A stretch of DNA of 64,000 bases from Baaleninema simplex PCC 7105 (GTDB taxonomy: Bacteria; Cyanobacteriota; Cyanobacteriia; Cyanobacteriales; Geitlerinemataceae). The stretch's first letter is position 1. Each line of letters starts with the position of its first letter. The DNA is taken from NCBI RefSeq assembly GCF_000332355.1, contig NZ_KB235962.1:481319-545318 (forward strand), read 5' to 3'. Below are positions 1 to 7,939 of the stretch, in pieces. The notes below the pieces were generated by a model. That model searched no databases. It was not told the origin of the DNA and was given only the letters and a program-made list of their open reading frames with translations. The translations under genes were made by a program, and so were the position numbers.

Positions 1-181
1 AAAATAAAAACCCTTTTCACAAACAAATCAAAAAAGATGTTTTTTAATAAAAAAAGGTTAAAAAACAATTGACTTTTGATTTGCTGCTAATTTTTTAAAA
101 TTATCTTATCTCAAAGTTTTCGGAGGGAAGGGAAAAAGCTAAACAGCATTCCCAAGCCTAACCTGAAAAAACTCTTCCCTC
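1..181. other. AT-rich gene-free stretch
   Basis: No coding frame is convincing here. The first 120 bases are poly-A/T-rich, and a TTGACT hexamer near 69 is followed by AT-rich sequence, so a promoter is possible, but no gene follows it. The stretch ends where a dispersed repeat begins at 182. Confidence 0.4.
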
Positions 182-325
182 GGGTGCATCTCACTTTTGC
201 GATCGGAACCCCACTCATCCTCCCCGTGAGCTAGGGGAGGTGCCAAAGGACGTTTGGCGAGCGCGGTTCGGCTGAGCGCTCACCGTCGAAGCCTCAGTCG
301 AGGCGCGGAGGGGTCGTTCTACGAA
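182..325. repeat. Dispersed palindromic element, copy 1
   Basis: About 144 bp that recurs in inverted orientation at 33027-33169. It begins with GGGTGCATCTCACTTTTGC, the same end found on ISKra4-type remnants elsewhere in this window. Inside are a CCTCCCC/GGGGAGG hairpin, a GAGCGC/GCGCTC hairpin and a GCCTC/GAGGC hairpin. The two copies differ mainly in the hairpin loops while the stems are kept. It looks like a non-autonomous (MITE-like) element; it could also be a structured RNA. Confidence 0.7.
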
Positions 326-342
326 ATTGAAGATCGCTCCTT

Positions 343-418
343 TCCTGTTCCCTGTTCCCTGTTCCCTGTTCCCTGTTCCCTGTTCCCTGTTCCCTGTTCC
401 CTGTTCCCTGTTCCCTGT
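343..418. repeat. Heptanucleotide tandem repeat (CCTGTTC)n
   Basis: About eleven head-to-tail copies of CCTGTTC. The array ends directly at the stop codon of the minus-strand rpoZ gene. Such heptamer arrays are common in filamentous cyanobacteria and have no known coding role. A similar, less regular array lies at 18061-18115. Confidence 0.9.
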
Positions 419-419
419 A

Positions 420-653
420 TTAGTGCGTGTCGCCGATAATTTCCGGTTGTGTGAGTTCGTCAGACATTTCTACGATCGCCCGTACGATCGGCTTCATTCC
501 CGGTTCTTCGAGGTTGTCGAAATCTTCATAACGACGGCGTTTCGCTCGATTGGCCACTTGTACGGTGATGCGATAGCGATTCGACGCGGCATCGACGAGT
601 TCTTCAGCGCGACGCATTAAATGGGGCGTCTCGACGGTGTTGCGCTTTTGCAT
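420..653 (-). CDS. rpoZ: DNA-directed RNA polymerase subunit omega
   Basis: A 77-residue small subunit of the cytoplasmic RNA polymerase core. In the family it helps fold and assemble the beta' subunit. The core [18 protein letters not shown] (residues about 25-42) and the tail [15 protein letters not shown] are typical of cyanobacterial omega, and the length fits the family. It starts with ATG and stands alone. Its stop codon touches a heptamer repeat array, so the 3' untranslated region of the message would contain that array. Confidence 0.95.
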   Translation of the reverse strand: MQKRNTVETPHLMRRAEELVDAASNRYRITVQVANRAKRRRYEDFDNLEEPGMKPIVRAIVEMSDELTQPEIIGDTH

Positions 654-793
654 AAGTGCGGACTCTCTCTCTGTTGAATCTCAACACTCTAGTTTAACGT
701 TTAACTGACCTTCCGGCGTTCGGACAGTTGACCAGGGCGATCTCGAGGGGGCTGTGCTACCGTAATGGAGTCGCGATCGCCTGCCGAACGAAG

Positions 794-1561
794 ATGAAAC
801 CGTGGGGTTTGAAATTTAAGTTGAACTCTAAAACTGCTCTCAGCGTGGTTCTCGTCAGCGCGACACTGCTGCTGAGTAGCTGCAACGGTAGCAGTCCCTC
901 GGCCGAATCGATGCAACCCGAGGGCGACATCGCCACAGAACCGACGCCCACCGCTACCCCAGAACCTGCGTCGCCGGATATCTCCGAGATTCCCGTCGCA
1001 GAAGAGGTTCCCCTCGATACCGCTGGCGAACCCGAAACAGAAACCCCCGAAACAGAAACCTCCGAAGCACCGCCAAGCGACAGCCCGACAGCCGCTGAAG
1101 TCGCGCCGATTTTCGAGTCTGCTGTCTCGGAAATCCAACCCATTACTGAAATTCCCATCCTCCTTCCGAGGGAGGTTCCGCTTCCCGACGATCCGCCGAT
1201 TTACGCGATCGCCGATGCCGAAGCCGATCGCTACGAAATCGAGTTAGCCTTCGATCCCAACTGTCGCGGTGCGAGTGCTTGTTTTTACGGGATGTTCGCT
1301 GCCAAACGTACCGACAGCGACTATTACGGTGTGGGTGAAACCTTTGCCGAAACCGTCGAACTCGCCAACGGCGTGACGGGATACTTCAACCCGATGATGT
1401 GCGGGGCGTCTTGTGCGCCGCCGGTGATGGAATGGGCGATCGATGGCGTTCGCTATCGAATGTCTCTCAAAGGACTCAGCGGTGACGATACGGTAGCCCG
1501 TGCAAAAATGACCGAACTTGCTAATTCGGCCATTGCTGGGGGAGGGCGTTCGGGGAGATGA
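794..1561 (+). CDS. Putative lipoprotein with acidic Pro/Thr/Glu-rich linker
   Basis: A 255-residue protein. The ATG at 794 is preferred to an upstream start at 728 because it opens a classic lipoprotein signal: positive residues, a hydrophobic run, then the lipobox LLSSC. After the presumed lipidated Cys comes a low-complexity linker of about 90 residues rich in E, P, T and S. A folded C-terminal domain follows with several Cys (DPNCRGASACFYGMF, MMCGASCAPPVMEW). It should be exported and membrane-anchored. I do not recognise the domain. It diverges from rpoZ. Confidence 0.75.
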   Translation: MKPWGLKFKLNSKTALSVVLVSATLLLSSCNGSSPSAESMQPEGDIATEPTPTATPEPASPDISEIPVAEEVPLDTAGEPETETPETETSEAPPSDSPTAAEVAPIFESAVSEIQPITEIPILLPREVPLPDDPPIYAIADAEADRYEIELAFDPNCRGASACFYGMFAAKRTDSDYYGVGETFAETVELANGVTGYFNPMMCGASCAPPVMEWAIDGVRYRMSLKGLSGDDTVARAKMTELANSAIAGGGRSGR

Positions 1562-1640
1562 GGCGATGATGAGGTGAGGAGAAGATGAGAAACGATCGAC
1601 CCTCAACCCTCATCGTTCACCTTATCCATGCAAATCCCAA

Positions 1641-2732
1641 TTACGCGAACGCCAGAGTGGTGGGCATCGGAGGCTCGACCGTCGCTTGAGAGCGGGCGCG
1701 ACAGAAATCGCCAAACCGCCGTTCGTGAAGTGCCAACCGTTCCTCGATATCGTCGAAGAGTGCAGCGGTAATCGGGTCGGTCAGTTGGCTGCTGAGATGG
1801 TACGCATCGACGACCCCGGTTTGTAAGTCACCCAAGGCGCGACGGGCAATTTCCATATCGCTGTCGTTCGACTGCAACCAGCTTTGCAATGCGGCGAGAG
1901 CGTCTCCGCCGACGGCTTGCCACGTCACGGATTCGCCAAAGGCCGACAGACGCGCTTCGAGCAGTTGGATATGACGCTGTTTGGTCGTGACGACTTCGGC
2001 AAGGATGACGCCTAGCTCGGTGTCTCGCGCCCGTTTACCGTACTCTTCAAAGGTTTTGAGAGTGTAGTTTTCACCGCTGATGGCGGTATTGAGAGCGTAG
2101 ACGATTTCGTCGCGAGTCGAACCGCCCCAGGTTTCGCCGAGTTGCCACCATTCGTAATTTTCGCTGGCAACATCGGGTAACTCGGTATTTTCGAGAGAGA
2201 GACCGAGATTTATTAAAATTGCGGTGGTGAAGATAGGGGTATCGCCGGGTCGTCTAGCGGTGATGAGGTTATCTTGCATCACCAGGGGTTCGTCGATGTA
2301 GGTAGCACCGGCGTTTTGCATATCCTTACGGATCGCACGGTATCCTGTGGCTTGTTTGCCTCGCAACTGGTCGGCTTCGATGAGGACTTGCGGTCCGTGA
2401 CAGATAGCCGCGACGAGTTTTCCTTGTGCCATCGCATCCATGACGATACTCACGGCGTTGGGATTCGTGCGGATGCGATCGGGGGCAGCTCCGCCGGGAA
2501 TGAGGATGGCATCGAAGTCGTCCGATCGCACTTCGGTTGCAGTGGCGTCGGGGCGAACGTTGACTTTACCGCGTTTTCCTGTGTATTCGTCGTTCATGCG
2601 GGAGCCGAGAACGACAACTTCTGCTCCTGCATCTTGTAGGGCGCGATAGGGAACTTGAAATTCAGAATCTTCAAAGTGATTTTCGAGTAAAATTCCGATT
2701 TTCGGCCGTGAGGTGTTGTGCGTTGTAACCAT
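1641..2732 (-). CDS. DJ-1/PfpI-family protein with helical C-terminal extension
   Basis: 363 residues from the ATG at 2732, chosen because AAGGAA lies just upstream; the longer open frame begins with poor sequence. Residues about 10-180 form a DJ-1/PfpI (class I amidotransferase-like) domain, with LIPGGAAPDRIR and the nucleophile-elbow Cys in AAICHGPQVL. Members are stress proteins, proteases or deglycases. After about residue 215 comes a second, all-helical part (ISGENYTLKTFEEYGKRARD onward) resembling a ferritin-like/DUF2383 bundle. That fusion is less usual. It lies just downstream of nblA on the same strand, so a shared stress response is possible. Confidence 0.85.
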   Translation of the reverse strand: MVTTHNTSRPKIGILLENHFEDSEFQVPYRALQDAGAEVVVLGSRMNDEYTGKRGKVNVRPDATATEVRSDDFDAILIPGGAAPDRIRTNPNAVSIVMDAMAQGKLVAAICHGPQVLIEADQLRGKQATGYRAIRKDMQNAGATYIDEPLVMQDNLITARRPGDTPIFTTAILINLGLSLENTELPDVASENYEWWQLGETWGGSTRDEIVYALNTAISGENYTLKTFEEYGKRARDTELGVILAEVVTTKQRHIQLLEARLSAFGESVTWQAVGGDALAALQSWLQSNDSDMEIARRALGDLQTGVVDAYHLSSQLTDPITAALFDDIEERLALHERRFGDFCRARSQATVEPPMPTTLAFA

Positions 2733-2818
2733 AATGTTTCCTTGAAGTAAACGTCTTTTGAGTGGTGGAATCTTTTTCAGATTCCCTTCTGAAGAAAATG
2801 TCGATCGCGATCGCGGAT

Positions 2819-3016
2819 TTACCCCGATGCAGGTGGGGCGTCGATTCCCCACTGACGGGCGACGAGCGTTCGGTAGAGGTTGTCTTGAAGCATCATTTGT
2901 CGGTGGAGTTCGACTAAACGCTCTTGCGCTTCAGATCGCGATAGCTTTTTGACTTCTCCTGCAAATTTCCTGAGATTGAATTCTTGCTCTAGAGAAATCT
3001 TGAAGGGTTCGCCCAT
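2819..3016 (-). CDS. nblA: Phycobilisome degradation protein NblA
   Basis: 65 residues, the usual NblA length. NblA acts as a small adaptor that delivers phycobilisome proteins to Clp protease when nutrients run short, which causes bleaching. Supporting sequence is SLEQEFNLRKFAGEV, then LVELHRQMMLQDNLYRTLVARQWG, which matches the helix-turn-helix pattern of the family. A strong AGGAGG lies seven bases before the ATG. The 334 bp upstream hold no gene and presumably carry a regulated promoter. Confidence 0.93.
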   Translation of the reverse strand: MGEPFKISLEQEFNLRKFAGEVKKLSRSEAQERLVELHRQMMLQDNLYRTLVARQWGIDAPPASG

Positions 3017-3350
3017 GACAACCTCCTAGGTGTCTTTTTGTCGGTTTTAAGGATGGGTTTTTATTGCGATCGCTTTTTCAAGATTTGATATCGCCTCTGA
3101 AGGATGAGACGCGTTTTACGATCGCTCGACCCCTACCTTGAGTATGTGGCGATCGGTCTCGACTTTTCCTCTGTCTCGAGGTATACTTTGTCGATCTAGG
3201 CATTTTTTTATAGGCTTGAAGAACGAAGGTTTTGTATTTTTACAAACATCGAGAATCGAGCGATCGCCGTTCTTCGATCTGTTGCTAAATAGAGCGATCG
3301 CTTGACACTGCCAGTTTTTGTCGAAATTCTAACGGTCGATCGGGGATTTT
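3017..3350. promoter_or_regulatory. Gene-free region upstream of nblA
   Basis: 334 bp between the start of nblA and the end of the DoxX-like gene, both on the minus strand. It contains several GCGATCGC-type sites. No operator that I can name is clear, but nblA is known to be tightly controlled in other cyanobacteria, so the promoter should be here. Confidence 0.4.
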
Positions 3351-3812
3351 TTAAGAGCGATCGGACTTGGGAAATCCCGGTAAAATCGAGGCGCGATCGG
3401 GATTGTCATCGAAACTTGTATACCAGTACGCCCAGGCAATTAACACGGCTTGAAACGGTAGGCGAATCGCTTGAAACCACCAACCGTCTGGAATACCGTC
3501 GATGTGAATGTCGTTAAAGGCCATGTTGAGATTGGCGGGAAATACGAGGATGAAAATTGCAATCAGTCCCCAGGCGGCGCGACGAGATACGGGGGGGACG
3601 AGCAATCCCAAACCGCCGAGAATTTCAAAAATACCGCTGACGTAAACGATAATTTCCGGTTCGGGCAGGGGAGCGGGAACGATTTTGACGAAGGGGTCGG
3701 GGACGAGAAAATGAAGCGTTCCCGCCACCACCATACACACTGCGAGAACGACGCGCAAAACTTCCTTATTTCTTTTGAAGAAAGCGATCGAGTTGTGTTT
3801 TAAGGTCTGCAT
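3351..3812 (-). CDS. DoxX-like integral membrane protein
   Basis: About 153 residues with four hydrophobic segments: VLRVVLAVCMVVAGTLHF, IIVYVSGIFEILGGLGLLV, AWGLIAIFILVFPANLNMAF and LPFQAVLIAWAYWY. The pattern GTLHFLVPDPF, then the first-helix glycines, then FPANLNMAFNDIH, fits the DoxX/YozB-like family. These are small membrane proteins of poorly known function, sometimes linked to redox homeostasis. The ATG at 3812 is preferred; its 5' end overlaps the 3' end of the PAP2 gene by about 47 bp, so the two are probably co-transcribed. Confidence 0.75.
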   Translation of the reverse strand: MQTLKHNSIAFFKRNKEVLRVVLAVCMVVAGTLHFLVPDPFVKIVPAPLPEPEIIVYVSGIFEILGGLGLLVPPVSRRAAWGLIAIFILVFPANLNMAFNDIHIDGIPDGWWFQAIRLPFQAVLIAWAYWYTSFDDNPDRASILPGFPKSDRS

Positions 3813-4506
3813 TTTGAGATACCTCAAAGGCAAGAATACAGGCGATCGACCACACTAAACCCGCTGCAAATCCTGCAATTACGTCGGTCGGCCAGTGGAC
3901 GCCTAGGTACAGCCGAGTCAACCCGATCGCGACGATTATCGCGATCGTCCCCCCAGCGATACCGACTCGCCATCGCGGAAACTGACGGGCGAGTGCGTAA
4001 CCGAGCAAACCGTACAAGACGAGCGACACCATCGCGTGACCGCTGGGAAAGCTGTAATATCGAACGTCAACGACGCGTTCCCACAGTTGCGGCCGCGATC
4101 GCGCGAACAGGTGTTTCAATAGCAGGTTCAATCCCGAAACCCCCAGCAAGGCGATCGCTAAAGACAAGGCGCGTTTCCAATGACGCTGAAACAACCACAC
4201 CAACACGAAACCGCTCGCGATGGCGGTTAAAATGCTGGGATCGCCGAGTGTGGTGACGGCCACTGCGACGCGATCGAGGAAGGGAGTACGCCACTGACCG
4301 ATGGCCAGCAGTACGGTGCGATCGAAGGTTTGAGCCTCGTTTTCGAGCAGTTCTTCAGCGATTTCAGCAAACGCCCACAACGACAGCATGGCAATGGCTA
4401 ACCCACCGATCCACAAGCTCGAGAGCGTTGCGACCATCCACTCTAACGTCCGTTGACCGGTGCTGGAAAACTGCCTTTTGACGCTTTTGATGAGGGGATG
4501 GGGCAT
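3766..4506 (-). CDS. PAP2-superfamily membrane phosphatase
   Basis: About 246 residues. All three PAP2 motifs are present: K-x6-RP (KHLFARSRP), PSGH (YYSFPSGHAM) and the R-x5-H-x3-D motif (RLYLGVHWPTD). These provide the catalytic histidines and phosphate ligands. About six membrane segments surround them. Likely substrates are undecaprenyl pyrophosphate or phosphatidic/phosphatidylglycerol phosphate; sequence alone does not decide. The ATG at 4506 is used because the longer frame begins with TTG and has no ribosome site. It overlaps the downstream DoxX-like gene. Confidence 0.88.
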   Translation of the reverse strand: MPHPLIKSVKRQFSSTGQRTLEWMVATLSSLWIGGLAIAMLSLWAFAEIAEELLENEAQTFDRTVLLAIGQWRTPFLDRVAVAVTTLGDPSILTAIASGFVLVWLFQRHWKRALSLAIALLGVSGLNLLLKHLFARSRPQLWERVVDVRYYSFPSGHAMVSLVLYGLLGYALARQFPRWRVGIAGGTIAIIVAIGLTRLYLGVHWPTDVIAGFAAGLVWSIACILAFEVSQNADLKTQLDRFLQKK

Positions 4507-4870
4507 TGTGTGCTGAAAGTTAAGTGGCAAACATTTCGAGCGTACTCGATGTTAGGGGAGTCTGGCGTCTATCGTAAGTGGGAAGCCGATCGCGCAGACT
4601 CGTCCGAGGTTAACGCAACGATTCCGATTCTACCAGTGCGATAAAACTCAATAAGATTACCTCTTTACTGAAAGCGTGACGCAGATTTCCCGACGCCTCG
4701 AACTCTCCTCTTTGAAGCGATCGCGCCTCTAAAAATCCCTCTATTGGAAGAGACCGAACCCGCGATCGATTCGATAGAGTGATGGTAGTGTCGGTTTTGC
4801 TAAATTGCCGATCGCCCATTGATGAAATCTGCGAACGAGCGCTCGAACGGCGATATTAATCTTTGTCAAT

Positions 4871-5026
4871 ATGGGACAACACCGTCCGAGTCACGTAATT
4901 TTATACGTTGTTGTGAGCATCGCCGTAATGTTAGGACTTTACGTACTCGCAAACCTCTTCATCGCGATGAATTCAGACACTCGAGTCGAGATCGAGCAGT
5001 CAGACAGTTTTTACGGCGAGCCGTGA
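4871..5026 (+). CDS. Small single-pass membrane protein (51 aa)
   Basis: A short ATG frame ending with TGA at 5024. It encodes a polar N-terminus (MGQHRPSH), one strong membrane segment (VILYVVVSIAVMLGLYVLAN), and an acidic tail (NSDTRVEIEQSDSFYGEP). The hydrophobic helix followed by a charged tail is protein-like and unlikely by chance. No clear ribosome site is visible. It lies about 100 bp upstream of transaldolase on the same strand. Function unknown. Confidence 0.5.
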   Translation: MGQHRPSHVILYVVVSIAVMLGLYVLANLFIAMNSDTRVEIEQSDSFYGEP

Positions 5027-5129
5027 GTTGAGGCGATCGCGACTTGTCAACGATATGCGATCGCCACAGCAACAGTTGCACCCACTTCCCATCGCAAAAA
5101 ACACAAAACGCACATAAGGAGAAACTCTC

Positions 5130-6281
5130 ATGGATAACACACCTCTTTCTAAAATTACCACTTGCGGCCAAAGCATTTGGATGGACTATCTCGATCGGTC
5201 TTTAATCGAGTCTGGAGAACTGAAAGAGAAAATCGAGACGCGCAATTTACGCGGTCTCACCTCGAATCCCTCCATTTTTGAAAAAGCTATTTCTGGGAAC
5301 GAAATCTACGACAGTGACATTCAGACGGGGGCAGATTCTGACAAATCGCCCCAGGAAATTTACGAATCTTTGGCGATCGCCGATATTCAAAACGCTTGCG
5401 ATATTTTTCGCGCGGTCTACGACGAAAGCGACGGACGAGATGGGTTCGTCAGCCTCGAAGTATCGCCCTATTTGGCTCGAGATTTGCAAGGGACGATCGC
5501 GGAAGCTCGCCGTTTGTATCGAGCCGTCGATCGCCCGAACGTGATGATTAAAATTCCCGGTACTTTAGAGGGATTCGGGGCGATCGAACAGTGTATCGCC
5601 GAGGGAATTAACGTCAACGTTACGCTGTTGTTCTCTGTTGAAAACTACAAACAAGCAGCCTGGGCTTATTTACGGGGACTCGAAACCCGCGTTCAAAACG
5701 GACAATCGATCGATGGCGTGGCGTCGGTTGCGAGCTTTTTCGTCAGCCGCATCGACTCGAAAGTCGATAAACTTCTCGACGAACGCCTTCAGCAAATTGG
5801 AACGGAAAATCTCAGTGAGGAAGCTCGTTTGCAAGAGTTGAAAGGGAAAGTTGCGATCGCTAACGCTAAAGTTGCCTATCGAGAATATCAGAAAGTTCTC
5901 GAGAGCGATCGCTGGAAAGCTCTTGAAGCCAAAGGTGCGAAACCGCAACGCTTGCTGTGGGGAAGTACGAGTACGAAAAACCCAGACTACAGCGACGTGT
6001 TGTACGTCGAAGAACTCGTCGCCTCCAACACGGTAAACACGCTTCCTCCCGACACGATCGAAGCCTGTTTCGACCACTGTAAACCCCAAGCCGATCGCAT
6101 TGAAAGTAACGTCGAAGAAGCATCTCAAACGCTCGAGAGTCTTCACGATCGCGACATTAATATCGATCTCGATCGCGTGATGGAAGAGTTACTCGATGAA
6201 GGAATCGATAAGTTCGTCCAACCCTATCAATCTCTTCTCGATACGTTGGAAGAAAAGTCGAAGCAGTTAATGCCTGCATAA
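5130..6281 (+). CDS. tal: Transaldolase
   Basis: 383 residues, the longer bacterial transaldolase form. It moves a dihydroxyacetone unit between sugar phosphates in the cytosolic pentose phosphate pathway. Family sequence includes GLTSNPSIFEKAI at about residue 43, VSPYLARD, the Schiff-base lysine region NVMIKIPGT, and STSTKNPDYSDVLYVEELV near residue 280. AAGGAG sits eight bases before the ATG. A good rho-independent terminator follows at 6332-6359, so it is probably the last gene of its transcript. Confidence 0.95.
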   Translation: MDNTPLSKITTCGQSIWMDYLDRSLIESGELKEKIETRNLRGLTSNPSIFEKAISGNEIYDSDIQTGADSDKSPQEIYESLAIADIQNACDIFRAVYDESDGRDGFVSLEVSPYLARDLQGTIAEARRLYRAVDRPNVMIKIPGTLEGFGAIEQCIAEGINVNVTLLFSVENYKQAAWAYLRGLETRVQNGQSIDGVASVASFFVSRIDSKVDKLLDERLQQIGTENLSEEARLQELKGKVAIANAKVAYREYQKVLESDRWKALEAKGAKPQRLLWGSTSTKNPDYSDVLYVEELVASNTVNTLPPDTIEACFDHCKPQADRIESNVEEASQTLESLHDRDINIDLDRVMEELLDEGIDKFVQPYQSLLDTLEEKSKQLMPA

Positions 6282-6331
6282 AACTCGGATCGTGTACTCG
6301 GGCGATCGCGTCGATCTGTTCTATTAAATAT

Positions 6332-6359
6332 CGGGCGGGAAATCCCCGCTCGTTTTTTT
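6332..6359 (+). terminator. Rho-independent terminator of tal
   Basis: A GC-rich hairpin, CGGGCGGGA pairing with TCCCCGCTCG through one bulge and a G-U pair, is followed directly by seven T residues. It lies 50 bp after the tal stop codon. Confidence 0.8.
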
Positions 6360-6545
6360 GAATTCTCTTCACAGGAACTAATACGAAATTTCTAACAGTG
6401 GTTTTTCCGAACGCGACAAGTTCTATCCTCCCCCCCTTTGAAAGGGGAGCTAAGGGGGGATGTGGTGAATATTTCTTGAAACCCAGCTTATCGAGGAAGG
6501 ATGGAGTATAGCCGATTTAGGGCGATCGTTCTCTAATCTATTACA

Positions 6546-6730
6546 GCTCTTCTAGAGTGGATATACCCAACAAACCATCAAGATCGGCCGAACACCCCAA
6601 ACAGCAAACAGCAGAGAATTCAGAAATTCAAAAAGAGACTTTTATTAAATCCAAAATATTGTCATGCAAGGACTTCATTCATTTTTTTTTGAGATCGATC
6701 GTCCTGTTCGGTATTCAGTCTCGAAGAGCC
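6546..6730. repeat. Possible ISL3-like MITE
   Basis: The gene-free stretch 6360-6740 holds a segment bounded by imperfect inverted ends, GCTCTTCTAGAGTGG at 6546 and CTCGAAGAGCC ending at 6730. Similar GGCTCTTC ends recur at about 25875, 29702, 32802 and on the MITEs at 33787 and 40234. Just upstream, near 6425-6460, is a C-run/G-run palindrome of the kind scattered in cyanobacterial genomes. No gene is visible. Confidence 0.4.
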
Positions 6731-6740
6731 AACAAAAACA

Positions 6741-6772
6741 AAAAATGGGGCATATTTTTTAATAGCCCCATT
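6741..6772 (-). terminator. Terminator of the CsbD gene
   Basis: On the minus strand ATGGGGC and GCCCCAT pair around an A/T-rich loop, and a T-run follows. It lies about 30 bp past the CsbD stop codon. Confidence 0.75.
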
Positions 6773-6802
6773 TAAATTAGACTTTTCGATCTAGACCGAA
6801 GA

Positions 6803-6991
6803 TTAAGCCTTGTCGATGGTTTTCTTGACGTTATCTTTTACGTCTTCTTTCGCGTGTTCGGCTTCAGCTTCGATTTGCTTAGCTTTACCTTGCGTCTTAT
6901 CTTCAGGATCTCCAGTCAATTCACCGATGGCTTCTTGAGCTTTACCTTCGATATTTTTCTTCACTGCGTCAGCTCTATCTTCGATACTCAT
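6803..6991 (-). CDS. CsbD-family stress protein
   Basis: 62 residues, highly charged and helical, with the CsbD signature IEGKAQEAIGELTGDPEDKTQGKAKQ. CsbD-like proteins are abundant under general stress in many bacteria; their molecular role is unknown. It is a single-gene unit with its own terminator. The 368 bp upstream, up to the lipoprotein gene at 7360, hold no other gene. Confidence 0.9.
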   Translation of the reverse strand: MSIEDRADAVKKNIEGKAQEAIGELTGDPEDKTQGKAKQIEAEAEHAKEDVKDNVKKTIDKA

Positions 6992-7359
6992 AGTTTGAAA
7001 ATCTCCAAAACTTCAATCTTGCTTATTAGCTTAGTCCAAACATCACGGCTCTTACATCTTCCCAAAGAAATAGAAAGAGTTCGCACTCGATTTACCAAAG
7101 TGCGAGAATAGTTTACACGGAGACCAAAAACAAACACAGACAGGACTTTCAACGGCAACCGGCACAGAGCGAATTGAGATGTTACCGCGACGAACTCTTT
7201 CGAGCGAGTTAAGTTATCTGTCTTCAGATAGACAAGAGATAAACACAGTAACTTTCCAACGATGTGAGTGCGATCGAACTCCTTCTGGAGAGGGTTAGAA
7301 ACCGTAAAACGCTATGCCAGAGTAAATTTAGATGCACTCACTCAAATATCGTAAAAATA

Positions 7360-7815
7360 ATGAAAATTAGAAATCTGTTCGTCGCGATCGCTCTGTCACT
7401 GATGGTATTCGTCGGTGCTTGTTCCTCCGATACGACAGCGAGTTTACGCGATCTCAATCCGACTGTCACGACCGAACGAGACGTAATGGAAGAAGTTCGC
7501 GATGTTCCCGAAACCCTCGGCGATTACTCTGAAACCAAAGCCGACGACTTTCAACGTCGTGCAGAACGGGATTTAGAACGGCTTCAATCGAAAATCGATC
7601 GCCTTCAAGATCGCGCCCGAGGACAACAAGAAGAACTCAGCGATAAAGCCGAAAAAACGCTGGCGAACTTGGAGGATCGGGCGAAAGACGTGCGCCAGAA
7701 ACTCCAACAGTTCGGGTCTAACACCGAAAACGCCGGACAAAACCTGCAAAATGGCATCGAATCCGCTCTAGATGAGTTGCAAAACGCCTTTGAAAACGCT
7801 CAAAATCAGTTTTAA
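7360..7815 (+). CDS. Coiled-coil lipoprotein
   Basis: 151 residues. The ATG at 7360 is chosen because it begins a lipoprotein signal, MKIRNLFVAIALSLMVF then VGAC. The remainder is strongly helical with heptad character (FQRRAERDLERLQSKIDRLQ) and no recognisable enzyme domain. It is probably an exported, lipid-anchored periplasmic rod. Similar small coiled-coil lipoproteins are common in cyanobacteria, with no assigned role. The next gene downstream encodes a phospholipase-D-like protein. Confidence 0.75.
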   Translation: MKIRNLFVAIALSLMVFVGACSSDTTASLRDLNPTVTTERDVMEEVRDVPETLGDYSETKADDFQRRAERDLERLQSKIDRLQDRARGQQEELSDKAEKTLANLEDRAKDVRQKLQQFGSNTENAGQNLQNGIESALDELQNAFENAQNQF

Positions 7816-7888
7816 GCGTTGAAGGAATAGCTGAAATGGGGGAGATGATGGGATGACCGGATAATGTAAAATCTCCTCATTTCCCCAC

Positions 7889-7939
7889 TGGTGACTGGTG
7901 ACTGATGACTGATGACTGGTAACTGGTGACTGGTGACTG
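7889..7939. repeat. Degenerate heptamer repeat (CTGGTGA/CTGATGA)
   Basis: About seven imperfect copies of CTGGTGA, CTGATGA or CTGGTAA in a row. The array runs over the GTG used as start of the phospholipase-D gene, so that start codon is itself part of the repeat. Confidence 0.85.

Noticed and set aside
343..418. Possible CRISPR array
   Set aside because: The units are 7 bp with no spacers; it is a simple tandem repeat. No CRISPR-like repeat-spacer pattern was found elsewhere in the window.
4610..4819. 69-residue minus-strand frame
   Set aside because: No protein-like pattern, no ribosome site, and it covers a region with GATCG repeats; treated as non-coding.
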